Positions 1 to 8,386 of a DNA stretch of 64,000 bases are shown piece after piece. The notes beneath the pieces were generated by a model, which ran no database searches, had not been told where the DNA came from, and was given only the letters and a program-made list of their open reading frames with translations. Made by a program: the position numbers and the translations under genes. Numbering within the stretch: position 1 is the stretch's first letter; the number at the start of each line of letters is the position of its first letter. This DNA is from Paracoccus saliphilus. Its GTDB lineage: Bacteria > Pseudomonadota > Alphaproteobacteria > Rhodobacterales > Rhodobacteraceae. The stretch is from NCBI RefSeq assembly GCF_028553805.1, contig NZ_CP067140.1, positions 3,954,001-4,018,000 of the forward strand, in the 5' to 3' direction.

Positions 1-1
1 A

Positions 2-154
2 AGCCGGCAGCAGGGGGAAGATCAGGGAGGACGGGTCGTCACGGCACCTACCGAGGTCACCGGAAATGCACCTCAAAACGAAGGTTCCTCGACTTCATCC
101 AGTTCAGATGACGCGCTGAGCCGGGCACTAAACGGTATTTTGGGAGGGAATTGA
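2..154 (+). CDS. C-terminal fragment of an unrecognised protein
   Basis: An open frame runs in from the left edge and ends at a TGA at 152-154, giving the last 50 residues of a rightward gene. The visible tail is hydrophilic, with a serine-rich run (SSTSSSSDD) followed by ALSRALNGILGGN. I do not recognise the family from this tail. It converges on flgI, so it is not part of the leftward flagellar operon. It could also be a chance open frame, since only 50 codons are visible. Confidence 0.4.
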   Translation, partial: SRQQGEDQGGRVVTAPTEVTGNAPQNEGSSTSSSSDDALSRALNGILGGN

Positions 155-401
155 ATATCATCTGAGACCATGTTGAGAGTGGGATTCAACAAGCCTTGGC
201 ACGGCCGGGACATTTTGCTGATGCCACTCACCAGGCCGGTTCACCGCAACATTCAGGAAAACGGATCATCTGAGATGACGAACGAACGTCACGAATAGAC
301 CGAGGAAATCATGTGGGATGTCCAAGGATCGCAACAGGATACGGATTACGATCGTGGCTAAGGCATGATCTGGCCCCATGATCCAAGGCACCACAAATAT
401 T
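155..401. other. Intergenic spacer, no gene seen
   Basis: This 247-bp stretch between two converging genes has no convincing open frame and no clear terminator hairpin. The 11-mer ATCATCTGAGA occurs twice in the same orientation, at 157-167 and 265-275. I can assign no role to it. Confidence 0.4.
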
Positions 402-1502
402 CTACTCGACGATCAAATCTGCATGCAAAGCGCCCGCAGCATGTATGGATTTCAGAATATCGATCATTCCTCGCGGAGGCACCCCGAGCGCATTGAGACC
501 ATCAATCAAATCGCTAAGTGAAGCCTCGCCACCCACTTCAGCAAATCCTATCCCGGGCTCTTCTCTCAATTCGGCAAATGATCTTGGCAACGTGACGGTT
601 TCACCATCAGCAAAAGGGTTCGGTTGAGACGCCTGCGGAGCTTCGCTGACTCGCAAGGTCAAGTTACCTTGCGATACCGCCACATGTGAAATGCGGACAT
701 GCTCGCCCATGACGATCGTACCGGCCTTGTGATCGATCACCACTTTCGCACGATCCTCCGGTTCGATCTTCAGGTTTTCGATCCTGCCCAGAACCCGCGC
801 AGGATTGATCTGACCAAGCTTGCGAAACTCGACTATGATAGTTCCACTATCTTGCATCACCGCGATACGATGACTGAAATCGCGGTTGATTATATCCTCG
901 ATCCGCGCCGCTGTTGTAAAATCCGCGTTTCGTAGAGCAATTCGAATGTTTTGGATTTGCGAGAAGTCAAAAGCCACCTCACGCTCTACCCGTGCACCCC
1001 CCAGGATTTTACCTCCCGTCGGGACTCCCTCGACAACGCGCGACGCCTCGCCCGCAACGGCCACTCCACCCGAAATGATCGGCCCTTGCGCAACCGCATA
1101 GATGTCGCCATCAGCGGCTTTCAAGGGTGTCATGACAAGCGTGCCACCCAGCAAACTTTGCGCATCACCGATGGCTGACACACTGACATCAATACGGCTG
1201 CCGGATCGTGCGAAGGGCGGCAAGGCTGCAGTCACCACCACAGCCGCAACGTTTTTGGATCGTAGGGCATCATCCGTCACATTGATTCCCAATCGTTCCA
1301 GAAGCCCGGCAAGCATTACTTCGGTAAAGGGAGCGTTGCGAAAACTGTCTCCAGTACCGTCCAGGCCAACTACGAGGCCATAGCCGACCAGATCATTGCC
1401 GCGAACACCATCGAAATCCGCTATATCCTTGATGCGAACCGGCGCAGCGGCAGATGCCGTGGACAACACCAGCAACATGAACAACGCGACAAGCTGTTTC
1501 AC
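402..1502 (-). CDS. flgI: Flagellar P-ring protein FlgI
   Basis: FlgI forms the periplasmic P ring around the flagellar rod. The 366-aa product has the usual family length. It starts with a Sec signal peptide (hydrophobic LVALFMLLVL, then an Ala-rich cleavage region near residue 19). It continues with the family hallmark RIKDIADFDGVRGNDLVGYG, followed by GLVVGLDGTGD. The start codon overlaps the flgL stop by 4 bp, indicating translational coupling. It is the last gene of the leftward motB-flgE-flgK-flgL-flgI block. No partner flgH or flgA is visible in this window. Confidence 0.96.
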   Translation of the reverse strand: MKQLVALFMLLVLSTASAAAPVRIKDIADFDGVRGNDLVGYGLVVGLDGTGDSFRNAPFTEVMLAGLLERLGINVTDDALRSKNVAAVVVTAALPPFARSGSRIDVSVSAIGDAQSLLGGTLVMTPLKAADGDIYAVAQGPIISGGVAVAGEASRVVEGVPTGGKILGGARVEREVAFDFSQIQNIRIALRNADFTTAARIEDIINRDFSHRIAVMQDSGTIIVEFRKLGQINPARVLGRIENLKIEPEDRAKVVIDHKAGTIVMGEHVRISHVAVSQGNLTLRVSEAPQASQPNPFADGETVTLPRSFAELREEPGIGFAEVGGEASLSDLIDGLNALGVPPRGMIDILKSIHAAGALHADLIVE

Positions 1503-2524
1503 CGCAAATATTCCGTCAGGTTCAGCTTAGACAGGCGCGCTGTTAAAGTATAAAGAGTTTCCAATTGGCTTTCAGTCTCGGTCAACGCAACCGATGTCTC
1601 GTAGGGATCGACCTGCCTTATGTCATTTCTTGTCCTCTGCAATATCGAGAGAGACGTAGTATTTTTAATGCCTTGTACTTCAAGGCCCTTTTGCCTGATG
1701 CCAATCCTCGCCATGTAAGCAACTAATGCAGGTTCATTGCCGGACGCGATCTCCCCTCCCCTGCGCATCATCGTAAGCTTTTTGTCATATTGATCTTCGG
1801 CGACGCCTCTTCCGGCCAATGCTGTCAAAGCCACGCCTTTTAGCAAATTACGGATCGCCGGATCCGCAGCACTTGCCCCCAGCTCTATATAATGGCTTCC
1901 GGATACCCTGAGCCGACGGACATCATCCAAGGTTCCTTTATACGCGACATCGCTAAACCCGCCACTTCCGGGCAGAGCGTCGAACCAATCAAATACTTTA
2001 CCAGAGACCTCGTCGGCTGAAGCCAAACCCTCCGTGAGTTCCTCAAGCTTATCCAGAATCTCCTCAGCAGAAATCAAGGGAGGTTGATCGATTGCGAGCC
2101 CCGAAAACAAATACTGCCCACCATATTCAAGGTTCAACCGTGACACCATGGTCGTCAATGCCTGTTCGGCTTCCATCACATATGCATCGAGAGCCTTTGG
2201 ATTTGCTGGTACGGGCGATGCCAAAATTGTGGCTGCAAGCTTGCTTGTCACGTCGTGCACCACACCGAGTGCCTCTTGCTGTTCATTGGTTTGGACCGCC
2301 GCTTCCTTCACATTCCGCTGATATTGCTCGGTCAGGGTCAGCCGTGTTTCTATATCGTTCAGTATGCCTGAATTTCCCCGCAAACGCTGTCCAAGATCTG
2401 CCACCTCACCGCTGGCTATCTCTTGGGTCAGCACATGCAGTGCTGACCTGAGACGCGCAGTGTTGGATCGCATCGCAAAGGCTCTAGCCTGATCTCCTAT
2501 CGAGTTTGTCAACATAGTCACCAC
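1499..2524 (-). CDS. flgL: Flagellar hook-filament junction protein FlgL
   Basis: FlgL (HAP3) joins the hook cap region to the filament. The 341-aa product is flagellin-like at both ends: an N-terminal helical segment with the seven-residue spacing of D0/D1 helices (NSIGDQARAFAMRSNTARL) and a C-terminal helix ending in LTARLSKLNLTEYLR. The start overlaps the flgK stop by 7 bp and the stop overlaps flgI by 4 bp. Two in-frame starts lie close together (MVTMLTNS), so the exact N-terminus could differ by three residues. Identity rests on the ends plus position directly after flgK. Confidence 0.92.
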   Translation of the reverse strand: MVTMLTNSIGDQARAFAMRSNTARLRSALHVLTQEIASGEVADLGQRLRGNSGILNDIETRLTLTEQYQRNVKEAAVQTNEQQEALGVVHDVTSKLAATILASPVPANPKALDAYVMEAEQALTTMVSRLNLEYGGQYLFSGLAIDQPPLISAEEILDKLEELTEGLASADEVSGKVFDWFDALPGSGGFSDVAYKGTLDDVRRLRVSGSHYIELGASAADPAIRNLLKGVALTALAGRGVAEDQYDKKLTMMRRGGEIASGNEPALVAYMARIGIRQKGLEVQGIKNTTSLSILQRTRNDIRQVDPYETSVALTETESQLETLYTLTARLSKLNLTEYLR

Positions 2525-3984
2525 CTTAGAACCTGATCCATCATTTCATCGATTGCCTGGATGACCCGTGCGTTGGCCGCGTAGGCTTGCTCGTATTCAA
2601 GCAGTCGCTGCAACTCGACGTCGCTGTTCACCCCTTCGGAAAAAAACCGCCCAGATATCGTATCTGCCTGACTGTTCTTTAGTGCGCTGTCTGCCTCGGC
2701 GGTATTCCGACGGGATATCACGCGTGATTCGAGAATTGCCAAGCGACGACCCAGTGACGCTTTCTCTCCAAACACGCTTCCGGCTGGGGGATCGCTCCGG
2801 CGAAGCATGGCTTTTTCCAGTTCGACAAGGAGACCCGAATCTCCGGCGGGACCTGCCGTCGAGGCCCCCAACCCGTCTCGCAAGCGCCACAGTTCGCCAC
2901 CGGCCGACGGATCAACAACAGGATTAAGAGCTATACGGGTAGCCAGTCCGGGCATTTTCTCGGGGATCGCCCGATCTCGGCCATCGACAAATAACCCCGG
3001 AACATTGGCGGTTATCGTAGAATCGACCGCCGGATCGGCAAAACGATCATGTAGTTCCAATACGAATGAATCGAGTTCTTGCTGGATCTGGGGGCCAAAA
3101 TAATCGCGAATTTCAAAATTGGCCGAAAGCGTGCCACCAGAGAAAAAACGCATCCGAGCCGCTGAAAGCTCTTTCCCATCCACGATCAGACGCCCAACTG
3201 ACCTGTCATCCACCGATCGTTCCGCCGACAAACGCGACGCGGGCTCAAATGCAATCTGGCTGGGCACAGTGCCATCCAGTAAGGGCGCCCCCTCTGTCGT
3301 GAAAAGCGCCACTTTTCCGGCCTTTCGTGCGATCTCTTGCACCGGAACGATACTATTGATCTGATCGATCGTCGCTTGACGCTCATCGATCAGCGGCGAT
3401 GGGTCTTTTCCCTGGTTGGAGATGATTGAAATCCGACGGTTTAAATAAGCAACCTGAGCAAGGCCGTCATTCAACAAGCTCACATCCAAAGCAATGGCTG
3501 AATCCGCATTCGTCCTGGCAGTTTGAACGGCATCCGAGGCGCTGTTGAGGCGGGTAGCCAATTCCTTCGCTGATTGAGCAAGTTTTAACAACCGGTTCTT
3601 ATCTTCTGGCCGGCCGCTTGCATCGAGCAGGCTCGCCTGAAAGGCTGTCAACGCACTGCCAAGTCCTCCCGTAGAGCCGGGAAGCCCGATCACCTCTTCC
3701 ATTTTCTGAAAAAAATCCAAGCGCTTTGATGACTCTGCCTTTGCGGCGCCAGCAATGCGCTGCTCCGCCAGAAGCCCCGCATTTACGACGCGAGAGATAC
3801 TGTCGATACGGACCCCACCTCCACTCCCGCCCAGACCCCGCGCACTGAGAACAATTTCACGGCGCGCATATCCAGATGTCTGCATATTTGCCAGATTGTC
3901 GGCGACAACCTCTGTTCCACGGGTTGTAGCAGTAAGTCCGGATACTGCATTGGAGAGTGCTTTGGCGAGACTCATCGCTGTCAT
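2518..3984 (-). CDS. flgK: Flagellar hook-associated protein FlgK
   Basis: FlgK (HAP1) is the first junction protein between hook and filament. The 488-aa product begins with the rod/hook family motif: SLAKALSNAVSGL, then TEVVADNLANMQTSGYARR. It ends with the matching C-terminal helix (VELQRLLEYEQAYAANARVI, then QAIDEMMDQVL). The middle is variable, as is usual for the family. Translation may start at MTAMSLAK or three codons later at MSLAK. It lies between flgE and flgL and overlaps flgL by 7 bp. Confidence 0.95.
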   Translation of the reverse strand: MTAMSLAKALSNAVSGLTATTRGTEVVADNLANMQTSGYARREIVLSARGLGGSGGGVRIDSISRVVNAGLLAEQRIAGAAKAESSKRLDFFQKMEEVIGLPGSTGGLGSALTAFQASLLDASGRPEDKNRLLKLAQSAKELATRLNSASDAVQTARTNADSAIALDVSLLNDGLAQVAYLNRRISIISNQGKDPSPLIDERQATIDQINSIVPVQEIARKAGKVALFTTEGAPLLDGTVPSQIAFEPASRLSAERSVDDRSVGRLIVDGKELSAARMRFFSGGTLSANFEIRDYFGPQIQQELDSFVLELHDRFADPAVDSTITANVPGLFVDGRDRAIPEKMPGLATRIALNPVVDPSAGGELWRLRDGLGASTAGPAGDSGLLVELEKAMLRRSDPPAGSVFGEKASLGRRLAILESRVISRRNTAEADSALKNSQADTISGRFFSEGVNSDVELQRLLEYEQAYAANARVIQAIDEMMDQVLRW

Positions 3985-4015
3985 TCCTTTCCTGACCGCA
4001 TCAATGCGTCAACGT

Positions 4016-5332
4016 TCAGCGCTTGATATTCGTGGTTTCCTGTAGCATCTCATCCACCGTTTGGATCACTTTCGCGTTTGACGAATAGGCCCGCTGCGTC
4101 TGAATCATATGCGTCAGTTCTTCGGCGATATCGGTGGTTGACGCCTCACGGGCGTAGCCCTGAATCGATCCCGTTGGCCCATCACCGGCATTCCAAAGAA
4201 AAAAGCTTCCCGAGGTCTGCGAAATGCTGAATGTTTGCGCACTGCCAGTCTGTAGGCCATTAACATTCGGAACGGATACCAGCGGAATCTGATACAGGGT
4301 CTTCACGATACCCGTGTCATAGGTGGCCTTGATGAAGCCGCTTTCGTCGATTTCCGTCGAAGTCAACCTCCCTGCCGCCGCACCGTTTTTGTGGACATTG
4401 GTCGGGGCATAATCTTCTCCGATTTGCCTGAGATAACCATCGAGACTACCAAGTTTGCCAATTTCGATTTCCATATCACCGTCGGCTACCTGTAGTGCCA
4501 ATACCCCCGTATCCGGGTCATATTCACCACCCGAAAGCCTGGTCACATTTGCAATTCCTCCGGCAAGTTCAGCACTGCCATCAAAAGCGATCCGATATGA
4601 ACCAATAAGATTTTCCGTAGGATCCGAGGCAAGATCTCGAATGTCGACCTGCCAAGTGAGCGACATCCCGTCAGGGTTCGAAACATCTGGTGTAAAGGTC
4701 AGCTCCAGCTGATTGCTGATGCCGAGATTGCCAAAATATTCGATAGGATAAACAATCGGATCGCCTGATGCTGTCGGCAATGTTTCACTTGCAGGCAGGG
4801 TTATGCCCAGCTTTATCTGTGTGGTCGGATCACTGACGGTTCTGTCCCCTGCAATCCGCACAGGTTCAAGCCCCTTCATCGTATCTCGAGAAAAGGTCGG
4901 GACGGTACCCTCCTTCGACGCAGGCCATCCCATCAGCACAAGCCCAGAATCCGTGCGAAGGAACCCGTTGGCGTCGGGATTGAAGCCCCCTGTACGCGTC
5001 ATAAGCATCGGCAGTTGTGACGAACCGCCAGTAACGTCGTTGATAGATGTCACTGGCAACATGCCGGCACCGGCGATAGCAATATCCATGGAGTTGGAGG
5101 TTGAGATCAGTGTACCGGTTTGATCGATTTCACGCTTCGATGATGCCCGGACGCCACCTGCTGAATAGGTTCCGCCACCCGATTGGTTCAGCACAAGGGA
5201 ATCGAACTCCGTCGCGACCCGCTTGTACCCATGGGTCCCGGTATTAGCGATATTATCCGATATGGAAGCAAGTCGCGTTGAATTTGCCATAAGGCCGGCC
5301 ACACCCGCGCCCATCGCTGAAGTCATGGACAT
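4016..5332 (-). CDS. flgE: Flagellar hook protein FlgE
   Basis: FlgE is the subunit of the flagellar hook. The 438-aa product has the conserved N-terminal flagellar rod motif (MANSTRLASISDNIANTGTH, then GYKRVATEFDSLV). It also has the C-terminal family motif (EELTHMIQTQRAYSSNAKVI, then QTVDEMLQETTNI). A purine-rich ribosome site (GAGAGGACTC) precedes the start. The gene is separated from motB by 83 bp and from flgK by 31 bp. Confidence 0.95.
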   Translation of the reverse strand: MSMTSAMGAGVAGLMANSTRLASISDNIANTGTHGYKRVATEFDSLVLNQSGGGTYSAGGVRASSKREIDQTGTLISTSNSMDIAIAGAGMLPVTSINDVTGGSSQLPMLMTRTGGFNPDANGFLRTDSGLVLMGWPASKEGTVPTFSRDTMKGLEPVRIAGDRTVSDPTTQIKLGITLPASETLPTASGDPIVYPIEYFGNLGISNQLELTFTPDVSNPDGMSLTWQVDIRDLASDPTENLIGSYRIAFDGSAELAGGIANVTRLSGGEYDPDTGVLALQVADGDMEIEIGKLGSLDGYLRQIGEDYAPTNVHKNGAAAGRLTSTEIDESGFIKATYDTGIVKTLYQIPLVSVPNVNGLQTGSAQTFSISQTSGSFFLWNAGDGPTGSIQGYAREASTTDIAEELTHMIQTQRAYSSNAKVIQTVDEMLQETTNIKR

Positions 5333-5415
5333 GATTTGAGTCCTCTCTTTGACGTATTGTCGACAGCATCGGAGGGACAGCTTAAGATCCGCCTAACGGG
5401 CAGGCTCGTTCCGGC

Positions 5416-6180
5416 CTATCTCAGTAAAATCACTTCAATGCGGTTGTTCGCAGGAGCCATCGGGTTGCCTTCACGATTCTTTCTGTCGGCGTAGCCTGTG
5501 ACGCGCTGCACACGCCGGTCCGGCTGTCCCGCCTGATCAAGCAGATTGCGCATCGAATGAGCCCGCGCATCTGATAGTGCCCATACCGGCGAAGAGACCA
5601 AGACCTCTGGATAAGAACGGACATGGCCGGAAATCGCCAAATCATTCCGGGTCTGTTTCAGAACACGCGCCAATAGCGAGGCCAGTTCCTTCAATACTGG
5701 TTGTGGCTGGGCCGTGTCGTCAACAAATAGAGGCTGATCCGTCAGGTCGGTCAATTCGATCACCAACCCTTCATCCGTCATCCGGGTCACGACATGACGC
5801 AGGAGATTGGTCATCTGCATGGACTCGGCCCCGGACCCAGTCAGCTCATCCTGAACCTGCTTCGCCACCTGCTCGAAATCGCCAGCCTTCTCCGAGTCCG
5901 GCAGATTGTCGGATATGGCGTGGCGAACACCTTCCTCGGTATCGTCGCCATCTGCCCCGGATCTCTGGACAATTGTCGGATTGAAGTAATCGGCGAGACC
6001 TGATCTTTGCTGTTCGGTCGTGGCATTCAGCAACCACATCAAAAGGAAAAAAGCCATCATCGCGGTGACGAAATCCGCATAGGCCACCTTCCATGCGCCA
6101 CCGTGATGCCCTGCTTCGGCGGTCCCGACATCGCGCTTGATAATAAGTACCGCCCCTGCAGCTCCCTTGTTCGCCGCCAT
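5416..6180 (-). CDS. motB: Flagellar stator protein MotB
   Basis: MotB anchors the proton-driven stator to peptidoglycan. The 254-aa protein has one N-terminal membrane helix (residues about 32-52). It contains the proton-binding aspartate in YADFVTAMMAFFLLMWLL, Asp36 by my count. The C-terminal OmpA-like domain carries LAISGHVRS, the LSDARAHSMRNLL segment, VTGYADRKN and PANNRIEVILLR. The partner motA is not adjacent here. It is the first gene of the leftward flagellar block. Confidence 0.95.
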   Translation of the reverse strand: MAANKGAAGAVLIIKRDVGTAEAGHHGGAWKVAYADFVTAMMAFFLLMWLLNATTEQQRSGLADYFNPTIVQRSGADGDDTEEGVRHAISDNLPDSEKAGDFEQVAKQVQDELTGSGAESMQMTNLLRHVVTRMTDEGLVIELTDLTDQPLFVDDTAQPQPVLKELASLLARVLKQTRNDLAISGHVRSYPEVLVSSPVWALSDARAHSMRNLLDQAGQPDRRVQRVTGYADRKNREGNPMAPANNRIEVILLR

Positions 6181-6231
6181 TTCGCCACCCGAATTAATGT
6201 TTCATCAACGAGAACATCCGGGCAACAAAGC

Positions 6232-6247
6232 GCTAAAACAAGTTAAC
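6232..6247. promoter_or_regulatory. Possible CtrA-like site upstream of motB
   Basis: GCTA-AAACAAG-TTAAC lies 52 bp upstream of the motB start. The right half fits the alphaproteobacterial CtrA half-site TTAAC and the spacing is seven bases, but the left half deviates from TTAA. CtrA is known to control flagellar genes in related bacteria. The match is partial and could be chance. Confidence 0.2.
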
Positions 6248-6276
6248 CTCTCAAATACGAATATTTAAAGGTTTCT

Positions 6277-7497
6277 TCATTCGTAGTTGCGCCTGTCCTC
6301 GATCACCTTGCCATCATTGGGCAGGCTTCCTGGCGGCACGATCTCGACCCGCCCTTTCAGCTTCAGCATATCCGCGACCGAAGCGGCATATGCCTCGGTG
6401 GAAACGGCTCGTGATTCCAGTTGCACGGTCATGACATCCCTCTCCCCGTCGCGCTCGGCAATCACACGGGCACGGGCAATCTCGGGATGGCGGGCCATCA
6501 AAGCGGCCACCTGCTCGGGGCGCACGAACATCCCCTTGATCTTGGTCGTCTGATCGGCACGGCCCAGCCAGCCCTTGATCCGCATATTGGTTCGGCCACA
6601 GGGCGAGATGCCAGGCATCACCGCCGACAGATCCCCGGTGGCAAAGCGCAACAGCGGATAATCGGGGTTCAGCGTCGTCACCACGACCTCGCCCACCTCA
6701 CCCGCAGGAAGCGGATCACCGGTGCCGGGACGCACGATCTCGACGATAACCCCCTCATCGACGATCATGCCATCGAGCGCATCGCTCTCATAAGCGATAT
6801 TCCCCAGATCCGCGGTGGCATAGCATTGCCGTGTGACGATCCCACGATCAGAATAGCCCTGCCGCAGGGATGGAAACAAGGCACCTCCACCGACGACAGC
6901 CTTGGAGATTGACAGTCGTTTACCCATCTCGTCCGCGCGATCGAGGATGACCTTCAGAAAATCCGGGGTGCCAGCATAGCAGGTCGTGCCGATATCGACG
7001 GCAGCTGATACCTGCAATTCGGTCTGCCCGGTGCCGGCGGGCAACACAGCGGCGTCCACCGCCCGTGCCCCGGATTCGAACATCATTCCGGCAGGCGTCA
7101 GGTGATATCCGAAACAATTCTGCACGATATCGCCAGCCCCGACCCCCGATGCATGCAGGAACCGGCCCAATCGCCACCAGTCCCCGGAATGCCGACCCGG
7201 TTCATAGATCGGACCGGGGCTCTGAAAGATCTGATCGAACTCGTTGGCAGGCCGGGTAGTATAGCCTCCAAATGGCGGAGATTTCTTCTGCGCGTCGGAA
7301 AGTTCAGCCTTGCGGATCACCGGCAGCCGAGCGAGCGCCGCAAGGTCGGCGATATCCTCTGGCTCGACATCGCGCAGCAGCCGCGCAAGGGCAGGCGCGG
7401 TCTTGGCACGCGCGATCACGAGCGGCAATGCCTCGGCCAGTGCGGCCTCCCGTATCTCGTGGTCACGGGTTTCCAGATCATCATAATAGCCGGTCAT
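6277..7497 (-). CDS. PaaK-like adenylate-forming ligase (phenylacetate-CoA ligase family)
   Basis: The 406-aa protein belongs to the phenylacetate-CoA ligase branch of adenylate-forming enzymes, which activate a carboxylic acid with ATP and CoA. Family signs are a mid-protein ISKAVVGGGALFPSLRQ, the aromatic-rich YATADLGNIAYES, the hinge-region LLRFATGDLSAVMPG and the C-terminal KIKGMFVRPEQV domain. The true substrate is not readable from sequence. It is the last gene of a cassette with a LIV-type importer and a second acyl-CoA synthetase, suggesting activation of the imported compound. It lies 9 bp after the ATPase gene. Confidence 0.85.
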   Translation of the reverse strand: MTGYYDDLETRDHEIREAALAEALPLVIARAKTAPALARLLRDVEPEDIADLAALARLPVIRKAELSDAQKKSPPFGGYTTRPANEFDQIFQSPGPIYEPGRHSGDWWRLGRFLHASGVGAGDIVQNCFGYHLTPAGMMFESGARAVDAAVLPAGTGQTELQVSAAVDIGTTCYAGTPDFLKVILDRADEMGKRLSISKAVVGGGALFPSLRQGYSDRGIVTRQCYATADLGNIAYESDALDGMIVDEGVIVEIVRPGTGDPLPAGEVGEVVVTTLNPDYPLLRFATGDLSAVMPGISPCGRTNMRIKGWLGRADQTTKIKGMFVRPEQVAALMARHPEIARARVIAERDGERDVMTVQLESRAVSTEAYAASVADMLKLKGRVEIVPPGSLPNDGKVIEDRRNYE

Positions 7498-7506
7498 AAT
7501 CGCTCC

Positions 7507-8328
7507 TCAGGCCAGCCAGCGTTTGCGGCGGCGATAGCTGCGCACGTCGCGGAAGGATTTGCGGCCTTCGTCCGACATGCCCAGGTAGAATTCCTTGACA
7601 TCAGGGTTTTCGCACAGCGCGGTGGCGGGTCCGTCCATCACCACCCGGCCATTCTCAAGGATGTAGCCGTAATGCGCATATCGCAGAGCCACATTGGTGT
7701 TCTGCTCGGCCAACAGGAAAGTCACCCCTTCACCCTCGTTCACCGCCTTCACGATCTGGAAAATCTGTTCGACCAGTTGCGGTGCCAACCCCATCGACGG
7801 TTCGTCCAGCAGGATCATCTCGGGGCGGGACATCAATGCGCGCCCCATCGCCGTCATCTGCTGTTCGCCGCCCGATGTGTAACCGGCCTGCGATTTCCGC
7901 CGCTCACGCAGACGCGGAAAATATTCATAAACCATCTCGAGATCGCGCCTGATTGCCGCCGCCCCGTCACGGCGCGTATATGCGCCCGTCAGAAGATTTT
8001 CTTCAACCGTCAGATGCTCGAAACAATGCCGCCCCTCCATCACCTGGATGACGCCCTTGGTCACCAGTTCTGCAGGGTTCCGGGCGGCCACCTTCTCGCC
8101 ACGATAGAGAATGCTTCCCTTGGTGACCTCGCCCCGTTCGCTCGCGAGCAGGTTCGAGATCGCCTTCAGCGTGGTTGTCTTACCCGCCCCGTTCCCGCCA
8201 AGAAGCGCGGTAATTCCGCCCTTGGGCACCGAAAGGCTGACGCCCTTCAGCACCAGGATGACATGGTTATAGATCACCTCGACATTATTGACTTCCAACA
8301 GAGTGTCGTCGTTTTCGGCATCAAGCAT
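7507..8328 (-). CDS. livF: LIV-type ABC transporter ATPase (LivF family)
   Basis: This is one of two ATPases of the branched-chain-amino-acid-type importer. The start at 8328 is chosen because GGAG sits seven bases upstream and the protein then begins MLDAENDD. An upstream in-frame extension looks non-coding. The 273-aa product has Walker A GGNGAGKT (residues 44-51), signature TSGGEQQ and Walker B MILLDEPSMGLAP. The C-terminus is unusually basic (SYRRRKRWLA). The 'Liv' label describes the transporter family; the substrate is unproven. Confidence 0.9.
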   Translation of the reverse strand: MLDAENDDTLLEVNNVEVIYNHVILVLKGVSLSVPKGGITALLGGNGAGKTTTLKAISNLLASERGEVTKGSILYRGEKVAARNPAELVTKGVIQVMEGRHCFEHLTVEENLLTGAYTRRDGAAAIRRDLEMVYEYFPRLRERRKSQAGYTSGGEQQMTAMGRALMSRPEMILLDEPSMGLAPQLVEQIFQIVKAVNEGEGVTFLLAEQNTNVALRYAHYGYILENGRVVMDGPATALCENPDVKEFYLGMSDEGRKSFRDVRSYRRRKRWLA

Positions 8329-8354
8329 GGCGGTTCTCCGGGCCTGTATCGACC

Positions 8355-8379
8355 CCCGGCGGCGATGACCGCCGCCGGG
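8355..8379 (-). terminator. GC hairpin between binding-protein and ATPase genes
   Basis: A perfect 9-bp inverted repeat (CCCGGCGGC / GCCGCCGGG, loop of 7) fills the short gap after the binding-protein stop. No T-run follows on the transcribed strand. It more likely stabilises the upstream binding-protein mRNA or partly attenuates transcription, as known for other ABC operons, than ends it. Confidence 0.5.
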
Positions 8380-8386
8380 AATGGCA

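Noticed and set aside
193..225. Sigma-54-like TGGCACG ... TTGC near the left edge
   Set aside because: The two boxes are 11 bp apart, not about 4-5 bp as needed, and no suitable gene starts downstream.
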